64,000 nt of DNA, from positions 1 through 64,000 of the forward strand of contig NZ_MKQD01000085.1 in NCBI RefSeq assembly GCF_001913705.1. Direction: 5' to 3'. A program made the position numbers and the translations under genes. The notes beneath the pieces were generated by a model. That model was not told the origin of the DNA, searched no databases, and saw only the letters and a list, made by a program, of their open reading frames with translations. The number at the start of each line of letters is the position of its first letter. The stretch's first letter is position 1. Source of the stretch: Thalassotalea sp. PP2-459 (lineage in GTDB: Bacteria; Pseudomonadota; Gammaproteobacteria; Enterobacterales; Alteromonadaceae). Of the stretch, positions 10,017 through 22,132 are shown piece by piece.

Positions 10017-11319
10017 GAAGCCCCCTTTTTTGATATGGGCAACAGTGATGCTCAATATGCTGCAAGAAATCATCAGTAAAGTAGTTTAATGCGCTTCTTA
10101 ATGGCCCTACTGCACCTGGGGCTAACGCACAATGCGTTTTCCCAATCCACATAAAATCACATAATCGATAAAGCTCATCAATATCTGTTGATGTGCCTTT
10201 TCCTTGCTCTATTCTTGTTAAAATTTCCAATGCCCAAGGTGTGCCATCACGACACGGTGTACACCAACCACAAGATTCTTGCGCGAAAAACTGCATAATA
10301 TTTTTAACCATGGCAACAGGGCAATTTTTATCATCTAACACAATAAGCCCACCTGTTCCTAAGCGACTGCCAGCCTTGGCGATCGAATCGTAATCCATCG
10401 CCACATCTAAATGCTCGGGTAACAGAAAGTCTGTTGACGCGCCACCGGGTAATAATCCTTTTAATGTTAAGCCTTCGCACATACCACCCGCGTGATCATT
10501 TAAAAGCTTTCCTATGCTGACTCCCATCGGCAGCTCCCACAGCCCTGGGGTATTGATGCGACCACATGCACCATAAATTTTAGTTCCGGCATCACTTTCT
10601 GACGCGTGCTGTTGATACCACTCAACACCGTGAGCAAAAATATGGGGTAAATTACTTAAGGTTTCTACGTTATTTACGATAGTGGGTTTGCCAAATAAAC
10701 CTGCCACTTGTGGAAAAGGTGGTTTCGCCCGAGGGATTGCTCGCTTGCCTTCTAAAGCATTAATCAGCGCCGTTTCTTCACCGCAAATATAGCGCCCAGC
10801 ACTGGTATGTAAATGTAACTCAAGATTAAAGCCGCTTTGCTGAATATCTTTACCTAACCAGTTTGCTTGATAGGCTTCGTTGATCGCTTGCTGGAGTCGT
10901 TTCGCCGCAAGGTGGTATTCCCCCCTTAAAAATATATAAGCACACGTTGCCCCAATGATATAACCGGCAATAATCATTGATTCAATAAGCTGATGTGGAA
11001 CGCCTTCTAATAACAATCGATCTTTAAACGTACCGGGCTCCATTTCATCAGCGTTACAGATAAGGTATTTAGGTTCCCTTGCTCTTGGATCTCCTTCTTC
11101 AAAGTCAGGTAAAAAGCTCCACTTCATGCCTGTAGGGAAACCCGCACCGCCACGACCTTTTAAACCTGAATTTTTCACAACCTCTAAGGCCTCTGTTGGC
11201 GTATACTCTGAAAGCACTTTTTTCGCAGCTGTATAACCTTTTTGTTGGCAATAGTCCTTGAGACTTAACGGGTTATTGACATTAACCAAGTGCGTTAACG
11301 GATGTGTAAGAGGTGTCAT
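10009..11319 (-). CDS. nuoF: NADH-quinone oxidoreductase subunit F (NuoF), NADH/FMN-binding
   Basis: Entry point for electrons: binds NADH and FMN and carries [4Fe-4S] cluster N3 (436 residues, E. coli 445). The glycine-rich GRGGAGFPTGMKW (about residues 54-66) forms the NADH site, and GRYICGEETALINALEGKR and ICNADEMEPGTFKDR contribute to FMN binding. Cluster N3 ligands are CGWCTPC near residue 350 and the cysteine in THCALAPGAVGP. Start overlaps the nuoE stop as ATGA. Confidence 0.97.
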   Translation of the reverse strand: MTPLTHPLTHLVNVNNPLSLKDYCQQKGYTAAKKVLSEYTPTEALEVVKNSGLKGRGGAGFPTGMKWSFLPDFEEGDPRAREPKYLICNADEMEPGTFKDRLLLEGVPHQLIESMIIAGYIIGATCAYIFLRGEYHLAAKRLQQAINEAYQANWLGKDIQQSGFNLELHLHTSAGRYICGEETALINALEGKRAIPRAKPPFPQVAGLFGKPTIVNNVETLSNLPHIFAHGVEWYQQHASESDAGTKIYGACGRINTPGLWELPMGVSIGKLLNDHAGGMCEGLTLKGLLPGGASTDFLLPEHLDVAMDYDSIAKAGSRLGTGGLIVLDDKNCPVAMVKNIMQFFAQESCGWCTPCRDGTPWALEILTRIEQGKGTSTDIDELYRLCDFMWIGKTHCALAPGAVGPLRSALNYFTDDFLQHIEHHCCPYQKRGLHG

Positions 11320-11846
11320 CTGCTCACCTCTTTATTTTCTGCCGCATGCAAAGTTTCTAAGATATCTACCACCGTTTGTGGCGTGAGATTTTGATAGTGT
11401 TCATTTCCTATCATCATAACAGGTGAACGATCACAGGCCCCTAAACAAGCATTTGACAGTAAGGTGAACATGCCATCAGAAGTAGTTTGGCCATAATCTA
11501 TCGATAAATGACTTTTAATCGCAGACACCACCTCACTATAACCACACAAATGGCAACTGATACTGTTGCATACATGGATCACGTATTTACCGACAGGTTG
11601 GCGGTAAATAAGATTATAAAACGTTGCTACACCTTCTAAGCTTGCTGGCGGTATTCGTAAATAAGCAGCAATAGCATGTAATGAATCATCGCTGATCCAA
11701 CCTCGATGCTGTTGAACAATTTTCAACGCTTCTATACTGCATGCTTCTCGGGTTTCCATGATCTGCAACTCATGATCGATAGCTGCCATCTCTTGGTCAC
11801 TAAGATAGTCTAAAGTTAATAAATTACTGTTAAAATCGGCAGTCAT
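11316..11846 (-). CDS. nuoE: NADH-quinone oxidoreductase subunit E (NuoE), [2Fe-2S]
   Basis: Thioredoxin-like [2Fe-2S] subunit carrying cluster N1a next to the FMN of NuoF. The four ligands are visible as CNSISC and CLGAC. The frame is open to 11864, but the ATG at 11846 is preceded by an AGGTGA ribosome-binding site and yields a 176-residue protein like E. coli NuoE (166). It overlaps or abuts nuoCD and is coupled to nuoF. Confidence 0.96.
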   Translation of the reverse strand: MTADFNSNLLTLDYLSDQEMAAIDHELQIMETREACSIEALKIVQQHRGWISDDSLHAIAAYLRIPPASLEGVATFYNLIYRQPVGKYVIHVCNSISCHLCGYSEVVSAIKSHLSIDYGQTTSDGMFTLLSNACLGACDRSPVMMIGNEHYQNLTPQTVVDILETLHAAENKEVSR

Positions 11847-11850
11847 CACA

Positions 11851-13650
11851 TCACCTGTCAACATCAGCCATCACGTAATCAATACTGCCAAGTGTCGCGA
11901 TTAAATCTGCAACCATTTGGCCTCGAGAAATTACCGGTAGCATTTGCAAATGTGCAAAGCTCGGTGTTCTAATGCGTGTGCGATAACTCATCGTTGAACC
12001 GTCACTGATCAAGTGATAGCCCATAATGCCCTTGGTCGCTTCTACCGCAACAGATACTTCACCAACAGGAATTGTAGGTCCCCAAGATACGTTGATAAAA
12101 TGTGGGATCAACGTATCAATATCTTTCATGGTACGGTTTCTATCAGGTGGTGTTGTTTGTGGATGTTCCGCTTTGTAAGGACCTTCTGGCATGTTATTTA
12201 AGCATTGCTCAATAATACGAATACTTTGCCTCATTTCTTCAATGCGAACACGGCAGCGGTCATAACAATCCCCTTTGCTACCGGTTGGCACATCAAAATC
12301 AAATTGATCATAACCTCCATACGGGCGATGCTTTCGTAAATCCCATGAATAACCTGTAGCACGTAAGCCAGGACCAGTTACGCCCCATTCAAGAGCCTCT
12401 TTAGTTGAATACGCGCCAATGCCTTGGGTACGTTGTTTTAAGATACTGTTTTGCATGACCATCTTGTCATATTCATCTAGCCTAGCTGGCAAGTAATTGA
12501 CGTATTCTCGAACAAGTGTCTGCCAACCTTTTGGTAAATCTGACGCTAAACCACCAATACGAAACCAACTTGGATGCATACGAGCCCCCGAGATAGCTTC
12601 AACAATACCGAACAGCTTTTCGCGATCTACGAACATATAAAAAATGGGTGAAAGTGCGCCAACATCTTGGGCAAACGTACCGTAAAAAAGTAAATGGCTC
12701 AGAATTCGAAACATTTCTGCTGTCATTATGCGTGCAACTTTTGCGCGTTCAGGCACCTGAATGCCGGCAAGTTTTTCGACTGCCATCACATACGGAAAGT
12801 TGTTCATCACACCACCAAGGTAATCAATACGATCGGTGTAGGGAATGTAACTATGCCATGATTGTCTTTCTCCCATTTTTTCTGCGCCGCGATGGTGATA
12901 TCCAATATCGGGGACACAATCGACAATTTCTTCGCCATCCATTTGCAACACGATACGAAAAGCACCATGAACACTCGGATGGTTTGGCCCTAAATTTAAA
13001 AACATGAAATCATTATCTGGACCTTGACGCTTCATCCCCCAAGCTTCTGGGTTGAACTGTAATGCCTTTTGCTCTTCGTCTTGTTTATGCTTTGGTAACG
13101 TAAAAGGATCCATTTCTGTTGCTCTAGCAGGGTGGGTTTTCAACAATGGATGTCCTTGCCATGTTGATGGCATCAAGATTCGCGCAAGATGTGGATGATT
13201 AAGAAAAACTACCCCAAACATATCCCACACTTCACGCTCATACCAATTAGCGTTTGGCCAATACTGGCAGACACTTTCGATTGATTTATCATGTTTAGTG
13301 AGCGCAACTTTTAACCGAATATCTTGGTTTCTTTGCGGAGATGTTAGGTGATAACTTATGGTAAAATCAGCAACATGTTTAGATTTGTGCCGCCTTTCAG
13401 TTTCATCGATAGCGGTAATATCAAAGCAAACAGAAAATGGCTCAATTAATTCATGTCGAACAGCCTGCATCACTCGGCATACGTCTTGTTTCAACAGCCA
13501 AACCGTTGGAATATCATCACAAATATTATCTTGCTTATCTGCAGGTAGTAACGATACGTCTTGAATCAATGCGCGAATTTCTTCAATAATAGGCAATTGA
13601 GCAGTTTGGTGCCAATCTTGACTGAGCGATAAATCCACTTGATTTGTCAT
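11851..13650 (-). CDS. nuoCD: NADH-quinone oxidoreductase fused subunits C and D (NuoCD)
   Basis: Single 599-residue chain joining the NuoC 30-kDa domain (about residues 1-190; motif [25 protein letters not shown]) with the NuoD 49-kDa domain (about 205-599). The fusion is the same as in E. coli (600 residues). NuoD carries the quinone-site region [13 protein letters not shown] with its conserved histidine, the [14 protein letters not shown] segment, and the C-terminal DYVMADVDR. Together with NuoB it forms the quinone-reduction chamber. The ATG overlaps the nuoB stop as ATGA. Confidence 0.97.
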   Translation of the reverse strand: MTNQVDLSLSQDWHQTAQLPIIEEIRALIQDVSLLPADKQDNICDDIPTVWLLKQDVCRVMQAVRHELIEPFSVCFDITAIDETERRHKSKHVADFTISYHLTSPQRNQDIRLKVALTKHDKSIESVCQYWPNANWYEREVWDMFGVVFLNHPHLARILMPSTWQGHPLLKTHPARATEMDPFTLPKHKQDEEQKALQFNPEAWGMKRQGPDNDFMFLNLGPNHPSVHGAFRIVLQMDGEEIVDCVPDIGYHHRGAEKMGERQSWHSYIPYTDRIDYLGGVMNNFPYVMAVEKLAGIQVPERAKVARIMTAEMFRILSHLLFYGTFAQDVGALSPIFYMFVDREKLFGIVEAISGARMHPSWFRIGGLASDLPKGWQTLVREYVNYLPARLDEYDKMVMQNSILKQRTQGIGAYSTKEALEWGVTGPGLRATGYSWDLRKHRPYGGYDQFDFDVPTGSKGDCYDRCRVRIEEMRQSIRIIEQCLNNMPEGPYKAEHPQTTPPDRNRTMKDIDTLIPHFINVSWGPTIPVGEVSVAVEATKGIMGYHLISDGSTMSYRTRIRTPSFAHLQMLPVISRGQMVADLIATLGSIDYVMADVDR

Positions 13651-14285
13651 ACGGAGTCTGGCTCATCTAAACTTGTGGTTGCGATACGATGTTCGTGCTT
13701 GATGTCGCGTAAAGAAGGTTTAGCAATTTCACTCACACCCGTTTCATCTACCATCCAGCTAACTTGTCTTGGTTGATGAGCTATCTTAGTTTGCAATAAT
13801 AAAATGGCTTCCATTAACGCTTCTGGCCTTGGCGGACAACCCGGTACATAAACATCAACGGGGATAAACTTATCAACGCCTTGTACGACGCTGTAAATAT
13901 CGTACATACCACCAGAGTTAGCACAAGATCCCATTGAAATTATCCACTTAGGCTCTAATAATTGCTCATAAAGATGCTGTATAACTGGCGCCATTTTTCG
14001 AAAGCAAGTACCCGATATCACCATCAAGTCAGCCTGACGCGGCGTTGCTCTAATCACTTCTGCACCAAAACGCGCAATATCATGCCTTGAAGTAAAGCTG
14101 GTTGCCATTTCCACATAACAGCAACTTAAACCGAAATTGAATGGCCAAATCGAATTTTTACGGCCCCAATTTGCGAGATCATCAAGCTTAGAAAACAGTA
14201 CATTGCGCGATAGCTCATCTTCTACTTGTTTTTTTGACTGCGACATCTGTTTGTCAAGTTCAGCTTTCGTTAACGACCACTCCAT
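13647..14285 (-). CDS. nuoB: NADH-quinone oxidoreductase subunit B (NuoB), cluster N2
   Basis: Carries the terminal [4Fe-4S] cluster N2, which reduces quinone. The four cysteine ligands can be seen: the tandem pair in [10 protein letters not shown], one in GSCANSGG, one in [11 protein letters not shown] start at 14291 is possible, but the ATG at 14285 has AAAAGGA six bases upstream and overlaps the nuoA stop as TAATG, so I choose it (212 residues). The C-terminal tail after the cluster region is longer than strictly needed and ends in acidic residues. Confidence 0.96.
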   Translation of the reverse strand: MEWSLTKAELDKQMSQSKKQVEDELSRNVLFSKLDDLANWGRKNSIWPFNFGLSCCYVEMATSFTSRHDIARFGAEVIRATPRQADLMVISGTCFRKMAPVIQHLYEQLLEPKWIISMGSCANSGGMYDIYSVVQGVDKFIPVDVYVPGCPPRPEALMEAILLLQTKIAHQPRQVSWMVDETGVSEIAKPSLRDIKHEHRIATTSLDEPDSV

Positions 14286-14710
14286 TAGCATTCCTTTTCA
14301 CTATGATTGATTTGGGACTGTTTGGCTTTAATCGGTAAATGCCGTTTTGTTAATGACAAAGCGCCAACGCGATACAAATATAATAATGCGGCAAGTAAAA
14401 TAAAAATGAACACAGATGCTTCAATTAACCCAGCCCACCCTGATTCTTTAAAAGCGATGACCCAAGCAAAAAGAAAAATCGTTTCTAAATCAAAAATGAC
14501 AAAAAAGACGGCATAAAGAAAAAAATGCGAGGTAAAGCGGGTTTTATTAGCATTTACTGAAATAACGCCAGATTCATAAGGTAAGTTTTTTGCAGGAAGT
14601 TTCGCTTTAGAACCAAGCAGATGAGAAAGTATCATCATGGCAACTAACATGATAACCAGCGTTAAAAAGTATGCAGCAATCGGCCAAATTTGCGAGACTT
14701 GCTCACCCAT
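14285..14710 (-). CDS. nuoA: NADH-quinone oxidoreductase subunit A (NuoA)
   Basis: First gene of the complex I operon: a small membrane subunit with three helices (141 residues). The signature [42 protein letters not shown] spans the first cytoplasmic loop and second helix and has the conserved acidic residues. A GGGGAG sequence lies about 10 bases before the ATG. The adjacent spacer to the right must contain the operon promoter, but I cannot pick a convincing -35/-10 pair. Confidence 0.96.
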   Translation of the reverse strand: MGEQVSQIWPIAAYFLTLVIMLVAMMILSHLLGSKAKLPAKNLPYESGVISVNANKTRFTSHFFLYAVFFVIFDLETIFLFAWVIAFKESGWAGLIEASVFIFILLAALLYLYRVGALSLTKRHLPIKAKQSQINHSEKEC

Positions 14711-14895
14711 CGCACTGAGCTCCCCAAATGTTTAACATTTGATTTATTATCGCGATAGACTACTTACTTACCGGCAGTTTTATGTTGCTCATACCACAAA
14801 ACCCCAGCGATACGAGCTATTTTTTAATTAGCTATTCTAATCATAAGACAAAGATAATATTTTGCAAATATACCGTACATTCAATTAATTAAAAT

Positions 14896-15072
14896 TAAGG
14901 TCTACTGATCTTTCAAGATTAAATGTTGTTCGAACTAAACGCTTTTATTGCCATTTAACCTTCGTTATTGCTCTTTCATGTGGAAAAACCACACATTACT
15001 CGCAATGCTTTGTCTAAAGACTAAGAAAGACGCTAAACTATGAATCACCAGCAGAAAGATTTAATCAATGTG
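14896..15072. repeat. Degenerate intergenic repeat, copy A
   Basis: The left edge TA-AGGTCTACTGATCTTTC matches the left edge of copy B at 58668. The inner 59 bases (14963-15021), read on the minus strand, agree with 58713-58771 at 54 of 59 positions by my manual alignment. The right end is blurred: GAAAGATTTAATC resembles the inverted terminus GAAAGATCAAC. No open frame is present, so it would be a non-autonomous element or structured intergenic repeat. Confidence 0.6.
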
Positions 15073-15221
15073 TTGTGTCCATCGGTTGATCTCACAGCCA
15101 AAAGCGGACCGTGATAAATATCCTTATATAATTCACTTATTCAATCTGCATAATCCACACCTGATGACACCTGTCTATCGTTGCAAAACAGAGTCACACC
15201 TACACCTTCTCAAATGAACAC

Positions 15222-15233
15222 ATTGTCGACAAT
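15222..15233. promoter_or_regulatory. Perfect palindrome ATTGTCGACAAT, distal site
   Basis: A 12-bp perfect palindrome 95 bp upstream of the start of the PQ-loop-like gene. Its centre is 62 bp, about six helical turns, from the centre of an identical core at 15284-15295, so both lie on the same DNA face. Such palindromes are typical of dimeric repressors; the shape resembles GntR/FCD-type operators, which is an inference. Confidence 0.5.
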
Positions 15234-15281
15234 TCAAAAGAGAAACAGCATTTAAATTGACCTAAATTCGTTTAGACCTTA

Positions 15282-15297
15282 TTATTGTCGACAATAA
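15282..15297. promoter_or_regulatory. Perfect palindrome TTATTGTCGACAATAA, proximal site
   Basis: A 16-bp perfect palindrome ending 19 bp before the GTG start of the following gene; contains the same 12-bp core as the site at 15222. The location would let a bound protein block transcription or initiation of that gene. Confidence 0.55.
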
Positions 15298-15316
15298 GAC
15301 GTAGGCGATAAAATAG

Positions 15317-16024
15317 GTGAAGATTAATTTGGATTCATATAATATTTTCGGAACGATCAATACGATTTTTATTATTGTTAGTTTGTATGGCGTGTTTTCT
15401 CAATTGAGAACGATATGGAAGAGAAAAGAGTCTGGTATTGAAAGCGAAAGGCCAACTGCACTTTTATCATTAAACCAATTTACAGTTAGCTACTTGGCAT
15501 ATTTGTCGTTCTTTATATACGGATATTCAATAGAACCGTTTAATCACTATATAGTCTGGCCGAGATTACTTGCTTCGGTATTAGTAGCGTTTATTTTGTT
15601 TGAAATTTGGCAAGACCGAAAATCTAAACACGCTAAGAGCACCTTTAGCTTAGCCTGTGCAACTTTACTATTTGCTATCGCAGGGTTATTTATGGGTGAA
15701 ACAATAATCGATCAAGGAAAATATATTTCTACAACGATAATTGTTTTAGTAACAATCTTGATAGCTCAAGGTTATTACCACCAAATTAAGCTAATTATTA
15801 ATTCAGGTAGTACAGGTGCTGTCGATTTAAAGATGAGTCAATTCATCTTTATGATGGATATTTCGACTATAGCTTTTGCTTTAAGTATGGGACTAAGCAT
15901 AGGATGGCCATTGCTAGTGTTGGCGATTACCAGTGGTATGACTAAAGTCATTATTATGTTTTTATTCAAATGGGTAAAAATCAGTCCAACAGCCCAAAAG
16001 CGTAGAAATATTGTGGTAGCTTAA
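15317..16024 (+). CDS. Putative PQ-loop/SWEET-like membrane protein
   Basis: Integral membrane protein of about 235 residues with roughly seven hydrophobic segments. Two places look like PQ-loop repeats: QLRTIWKRKESGIES (about 28-42) and HQIKLIINSGSTGAVDLKMS (about 154-173), each followed by a membrane helix, which is the pattern of MtN3/SWEET-type carriers. The first proline of the motif is replaced, so the assignment is tentative and no substrate can be named. The start may be GTG at 15317 or, with a better placed AGGTGA, TTG at 15329. It is a single gene with its own double-palindrome control region and is flanked by a convergent protease gene. Confidence 0.5.
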   Translation: MKINLDSYNIFGTINTIFIIVSLYGVFSQLRTIWKRKESGIESERPTALLSLNQFTVSYLAYLSFFIYGYSIEPFNHYIVWPRLLASVLVAFILFEIWQDRKSKHAKSTFSLACATLLFAIAGLFMGETIIDQGKYISTTIIVLVTILIAQGYYHQIKLIINSGSTGAVDLKMSQFIFMMDISTIAFALSMGLSIGWPLLVLAITSGMTKVIIMFLFKWVKISPTAQKRRNIVVA

Positions 16025-16238
16025 AATACGTTGGCCGACGGTTATTATATAATGTGGCGACCGTCTCTTGATCGCTCATAGCTGTCTGTCAGATGAGACA
16101 TGAACCTATTTTCATCAACACTGTAAGATCAGATATGAGCTAATACACTTATAATAACCTGTCGTTCTATTTATTTTAAAGACTTCTACCAATGATACCA
16201 TTTTGATTACTATTGGTAGACTTAATATAACTTTTCTT
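16025..16238. other. Convergent spacer with inverted repeat
   Basis: No gene. An inverted repeat TCTACCAAT (16185-16193) / ATTGGTAGA (16212-16220) with an 18-nt loop is the only structure I find between the convergent ends of the PQ-loop-like gene and the Lon-like protease. It lacks a U-tract, so terminator function is uncertain. Confidence 0.35.
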
Positions 16239-18632
16239 CTATTCTTCTGCGCCGTTTATCAACTCAGTTAACTGACCTAACTTGGCTAATACTTGCGCAT
16301 GAATTGATTTTCTTGGATAGCGCCCCACACTGTTAATTTCTCCAGCGGTTTGACCCATTAATATTTCCATTGATTGATCTACATTATCAACCGCATAAAT
16401 ATGAAATTTCTTAGCTTTAACCGCGGCAATCACTTCAGGAGCTAACATTAAGTTTGTCGTGTTCGTTTTTGGAATAATTACCCCTTGCTGACCCGTTAAG
16501 CCTTTATCTTTGCAAAGACGATAAAACCCTTCTATTTTTTCATTAACCCCACCAATCGATTGCACTTCACCATGTTGGTTCATAGAACCCGTTATCGCTA
16601 TTGCTTGTTCAATTGGAAGTTGAGCAATTGCAGAAATCAATGCACATAATTCAGCCATTGAAGCGCTATCACCATCAATGTGCCCATAAGATTGTTCTAT
16701 CGCAATATTGGCTGAAATTGACACCGGCAGCTCACGCCCATATTTGTGGCCAATATAACCACTGAGTAATAATACACCTTTCGAATGTATCGATTTACCA
16801 AGATCGACTTCTCGTTCAATATCTGTAATGCCGTGACTCCCCGCATAGACGGTTGCTGTGATCCTAGCAGGAGTGCCAAACACGGTATCGCCAATTTCAA
16901 GTACCGTTAAACCATTCACTTTCCCTACTTGTTGGCCACATGTACTGATTAATACTTGTTCTTCTTTAATTTCATCTAGCCAAGCTTCACTGATGCGCCC
17001 GGTTCGTTTCTCTTTCGCTTTCATGGCTTGCAATACATGCTCAGCGGTTAATGGTGTGGTTAATTCTGCCTTGCGCCACAGGTAAGCAGACTCATCAAGT
17101 AGGTCATTCACTTGCACGATATTTGCTGATATTTTGTGTTGGTGTTCTGCACGCCTTAACGCATAGCGAATAAGCTCTAACACTGCACAGTCACTAAGTT
17201 CAGGGTATTTTTGCTGGTAAGCTCGTTGTCTTATAAGTTGAGCATATTCTAATAAACGCTCATCGCTGGTATCTAAATAACGGTCAAAATCTGCGAGTAC
17301 ACGAAAAAGCTCAGTAAATTCTTGATCGTAATCTTGAAGCATATAATAAATATCAGGATCTCCAAGCAGGACAACTTTTACTTGTAACGGTATTTTTTCT
17401 GGCTGAAGGCTTAACGAACCAGGTTGAGCAAATTCAGAATAGGGGTTTTCAATGGTTATTTCTTGGGTTTTTAACGCGAGTTTTAATTTTGCCCAAACTA
17501 AAGGCTGATTTAACAACTTCTCAGCTTCAAGTAATAAGTAACCACCATTCGCACGGTGTAAAGCTCCAGGGCGAATTAGCCGATAACTGGTATAAGTACT
17601 CCCTTGAAAGCTAGCAAAATCAACATGACCAAATAAGCGCTGGAAAGTAGGGTTTTGCTCATATACAACAGGCGCCCCCTCATGTTCATCACGCGCAACT
17701 AACAAGTTAGGCAAAAAGCGCTCAACCATTAATTTACGTGTATCTTTATCGTTTGGTTGTTGTTCTTCGTTTTCAACGACTAACAACTCTAGCACAACAT
17801 CAACCACGTGATGTTTAACACTTGATAAGTACTTTAATACCCCGTCATTATTAGCAAACTCATCTTCTAATTCTTGCAAAAATGGACGAATACTTTGCTC
17901 TGCCGTTTCTTGCTTTAATTTGCGCAATTTATCTGACGAAATGCGTTTCCATTGTGGAAGTTCAATTAATTGTTCAGAAAGAATGTTTTCTAATTTCTCA
18001 AGCACGTCATAAAACGCATTGCGCTTGGCTTCATCTAATTTAGCAAACTCTTGATCGTTTAGTGGTTTACCATCATTTAAAGGGGCAAATGCTATTTCAC
18101 CTGCTTCTTCATAAACCACCACTTCGTTTTCCAAAGCTAATGCTTCAACATGCGCAATCGCCTGATCGTACTTTCGATTAAACTCGCGATCTATTGCTGC
18201 TTTTTGTCGTTGATAGCTTGGGTTATCAAAAATTTCAGGAAATAAATCTAATAATTCATCAATAAAAGTGTTCATTCGTGCTAGTAACTGTTTACCATCA
18301 CCAGGACTGACATATAGCTTATAAGGTGCATGAACATCATCAAAGTTATTGATATAACACCACTCATCAGGTGTATCTTGCTCGCTAGCAAATTTTGTGA
18401 GCATTTGTTTCACTAATGTTTGTCGACCCGTGCCATGCTCGCCCATCGCAAAAACATTAAACCCTCGCGTTTGCATAGATAAGCCAAATGCTAACGCTTC
18501 TTTTGCTCGTTGATGACCAAGAAATATCGATGATTGAGAAGAGTCTTGTGCGATGTTTTTGAAAAGCGATGCATCTAACTTTGCAGTTAATTTTTCCGGC
18601 GCCAATCGATATTGGCTAAGGCTTACGGTCAT
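16239..18632 (-). CDS. Lon-like ATP-dependent protease (LonB/YcbZ type, S16 family)
   Basis: A 797-residue AAA+ protein with a C-terminal S16 protease domain; probably degrades specific or damaged cytoplasmic proteins. The N-terminal part has a Walker A variant GEHGTGRQT (about 63-71); a large helical insertion rich in Glu/Gln follows, and a second ATPase segment GGYLLLEAEKL (Walker B-like) lies near residue 360. The protease dyad is Ser656 in GDSAS and Lys699 in GGVNEKIEGF; the 43-residue spacing equals that of E. coli Lon (Ser679/Lys722). It lacks the Lon N-terminal substrate domain, so it belongs to the Lon-like group of which YcbZ is a shorter member. It is transcribed alone, downstream of the YbeL-like gene on the same strand. 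Confidence 0.88.
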   Translation of the reverse strand: MTVSLSQYRLAPEKLTAKLDASLFKNIAQDSSQSSIFLGHQRAKEALAFGLSMQTRGFNVFAMGEHGTGRQTLVKQMLTKFASEQDTPDEWCYINNFDDVHAPYKLYVSPGDGKQLLARMNTFIDELLDLFPEIFDNPSYQRQKAAIDREFNRKYDQAIAHVEALALENEVVVYEEAGEIAFAPLNDGKPLNDQEFAKLDEAKRNAFYDVLEKLENILSEQLIELPQWKRISSDKLRKLKQETAEQSIRPFLQELEDEFANNDGVLKYLSSVKHHVVDVVLELLVVENEEQQPNDKDTRKLMVERFLPNLLVARDEHEGAPVVYEQNPTFQRLFGHVDFASFQGSTYTSYRLIRPGALHRANGGYLLLEAEKLLNQPLVWAKLKLALKTQEITIENPYSEFAQPGSLSLQPEKIPLQVKVVLLGDPDIYYMLQDYDQEFTELFRVLADFDRYLDTSDERLLEYAQLIRQRAYQQKYPELSDCAVLELIRYALRRAEHQHKISANIVQVNDLLDESAYLWRKAELTTPLTAEHVLQAMKAKEKRTGRISEAWLDEIKEEQVLISTCGQQVGKVNGLTVLEIGDTVFGTPARITATVYAGSHGITDIEREVDLGKSIHSKGVLLLSGYIGHKYGRELPVSISANIAIEQSYGHIDGDSASMAELCALISAIAQLPIEQAIAITGSMNQHGEVQSIGGVNEKIEGFYRLCKDKGLTGQQGVIIPKTNTTNLMLAPEVIAAVKAKKFHIYAVDNVDQSMEILMGQTAGEINSVGRYPRKSIHAQVLAKLGQLTELINGAEE

Positions 18633-18709
18633 ATTGATGATACCTGAGTACAGAAAGTAAATAGTTTACGGGCGGATGGTATTCATTTATACATGGCAAG
18701 GTAAACCAT

Positions 18710-18730
18710 CCTTGATAACATTTATCAAGG
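18710..18730. terminator. Perfect 9-bp hairpin between ybeL-like and lon-like genes
   Basis: CCTTGATAA-CAT-TTATCAAGG forms a perfect 9-bp stem with a 3-nt loop, 46 bp after the stop of the YbeL-like gene on the minus strand. There is no following U-tract, so it may be a weak terminator, an RNA-stability hairpin or a protein site. Confidence 0.4.
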
Positions 18731-18775
18731 CATAGTGTACTCTGAACTAAGGCAAAGTCGCAAAAAATACCTCTA

Positions 18776-19255
18776 CTATGGCGTTAAACTTTTTCTAATA
18801 AAATGATCATGCCCACAATAGATGCATTTTTTTACTTCGGTCATATGCGTAACAGCAGTCGCCTTATGGCATTGTTGACATTCAAGCATTCCAAAGCCAA
18901 TAACATCACCTTCTTGATATACACCGTCATGTTGAAAATCATCAGGAATTTCGGCCCATTCAACTTGTGATTTATCGGTAATATTTGCCATATTCGCCCA
19001 AAAAGATTCCTTCATTAATGATAAATAAATCGAATGCTTCGCCTCTTTTTGGTTCTGGGCATAAAACTCCTGTAGATCATATTTAAAATTTGCGACAAAT
19101 TGTTTAACACGATCTTCCGGCAATTGTTCCATGGCCAACAGAATTGATTTTGCTTGCTCTACCAATTCAACAATTTGGGTGACTTCATGTTTTTTGACAT
19201 CTGTGATCCAATCAGACATATCTTGATAAAAGTCAGAAAATCTATCTTTTTTCAT
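18776..19255 (-). CDS. ybeL: Zinc-ribbon protein, YbeL/DUF1451 family
   Basis: A 159-residue soluble protein (E. coli YbeL 160). The N-terminal two thirds is helical and charged; the C-terminal zinc ribbon has two knuckles, CQQC near residue 123 and CIYC near residue 140. Function is unknown in the family. The frame is open to a TTG at 19270, but the ATG at 19255 has GGAAG five bases upstream, so I use it. It is divergent from leuS, the same arrangement as ybeL-leuS in E. coli, which supports the name. Confidence 0.85.
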   Translation of the reverse strand: MKKDRFSDFYQDMSDWITDVKKHEVTQIVELVEQAKSILLAMEQLPEDRVKQFVANFKYDLQEFYAQNQKEAKHSIYLSLMKESFWANMANITDKSQVEWAEIPDDFQHDGVYQEGDVIGFGMLECQQCHKATAVTHMTEVKKCIYCGHDHFIRKSLTP

Positions 19256-19474
19256 CTTATCTTCCGTCAACGTTTTATTTTCATGAAAGTATAGCAGTTT
19301 TAGGCGTTATTGACCTTTAACTGTAGTAAGAAAAATCAAGTGTTTAACATTACATACGATTAAACATCATAAGCTTATCAATGGGTTTACCGTCGTTAAC
19401 TTATATTCAGAATTTTCGCATAAAATAGCACCATATAAACTTGTCGCCATCACAGTAAATCATGTATTCTATAG

Positions 19475-22131
<2,657 letters not shown>

Positions 22132-22132
<1 letters not shown>

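Larger units (their letters stand above)
14711..15316. other. Divergent spacer between nuoA and the PQ-loop-like gene
   Basis: This 606-bp region holds no convincing gene. Reading left to right it contains the presumed nuo promoter (not resolved), a degenerate intergenic repeat (about 14896-15072), an AT-poor stretch with nothing recognisable (15080-15215), and two palindromes ATTGTCGACAAT in front of the rightward gene. Confidence 0.6.

Noticed and set aside
12648-13007. 119-codon plus-strand frame opposite nuoCD
   Set aside because: It lies antisense inside a strongly conserved gene and its product looks random.
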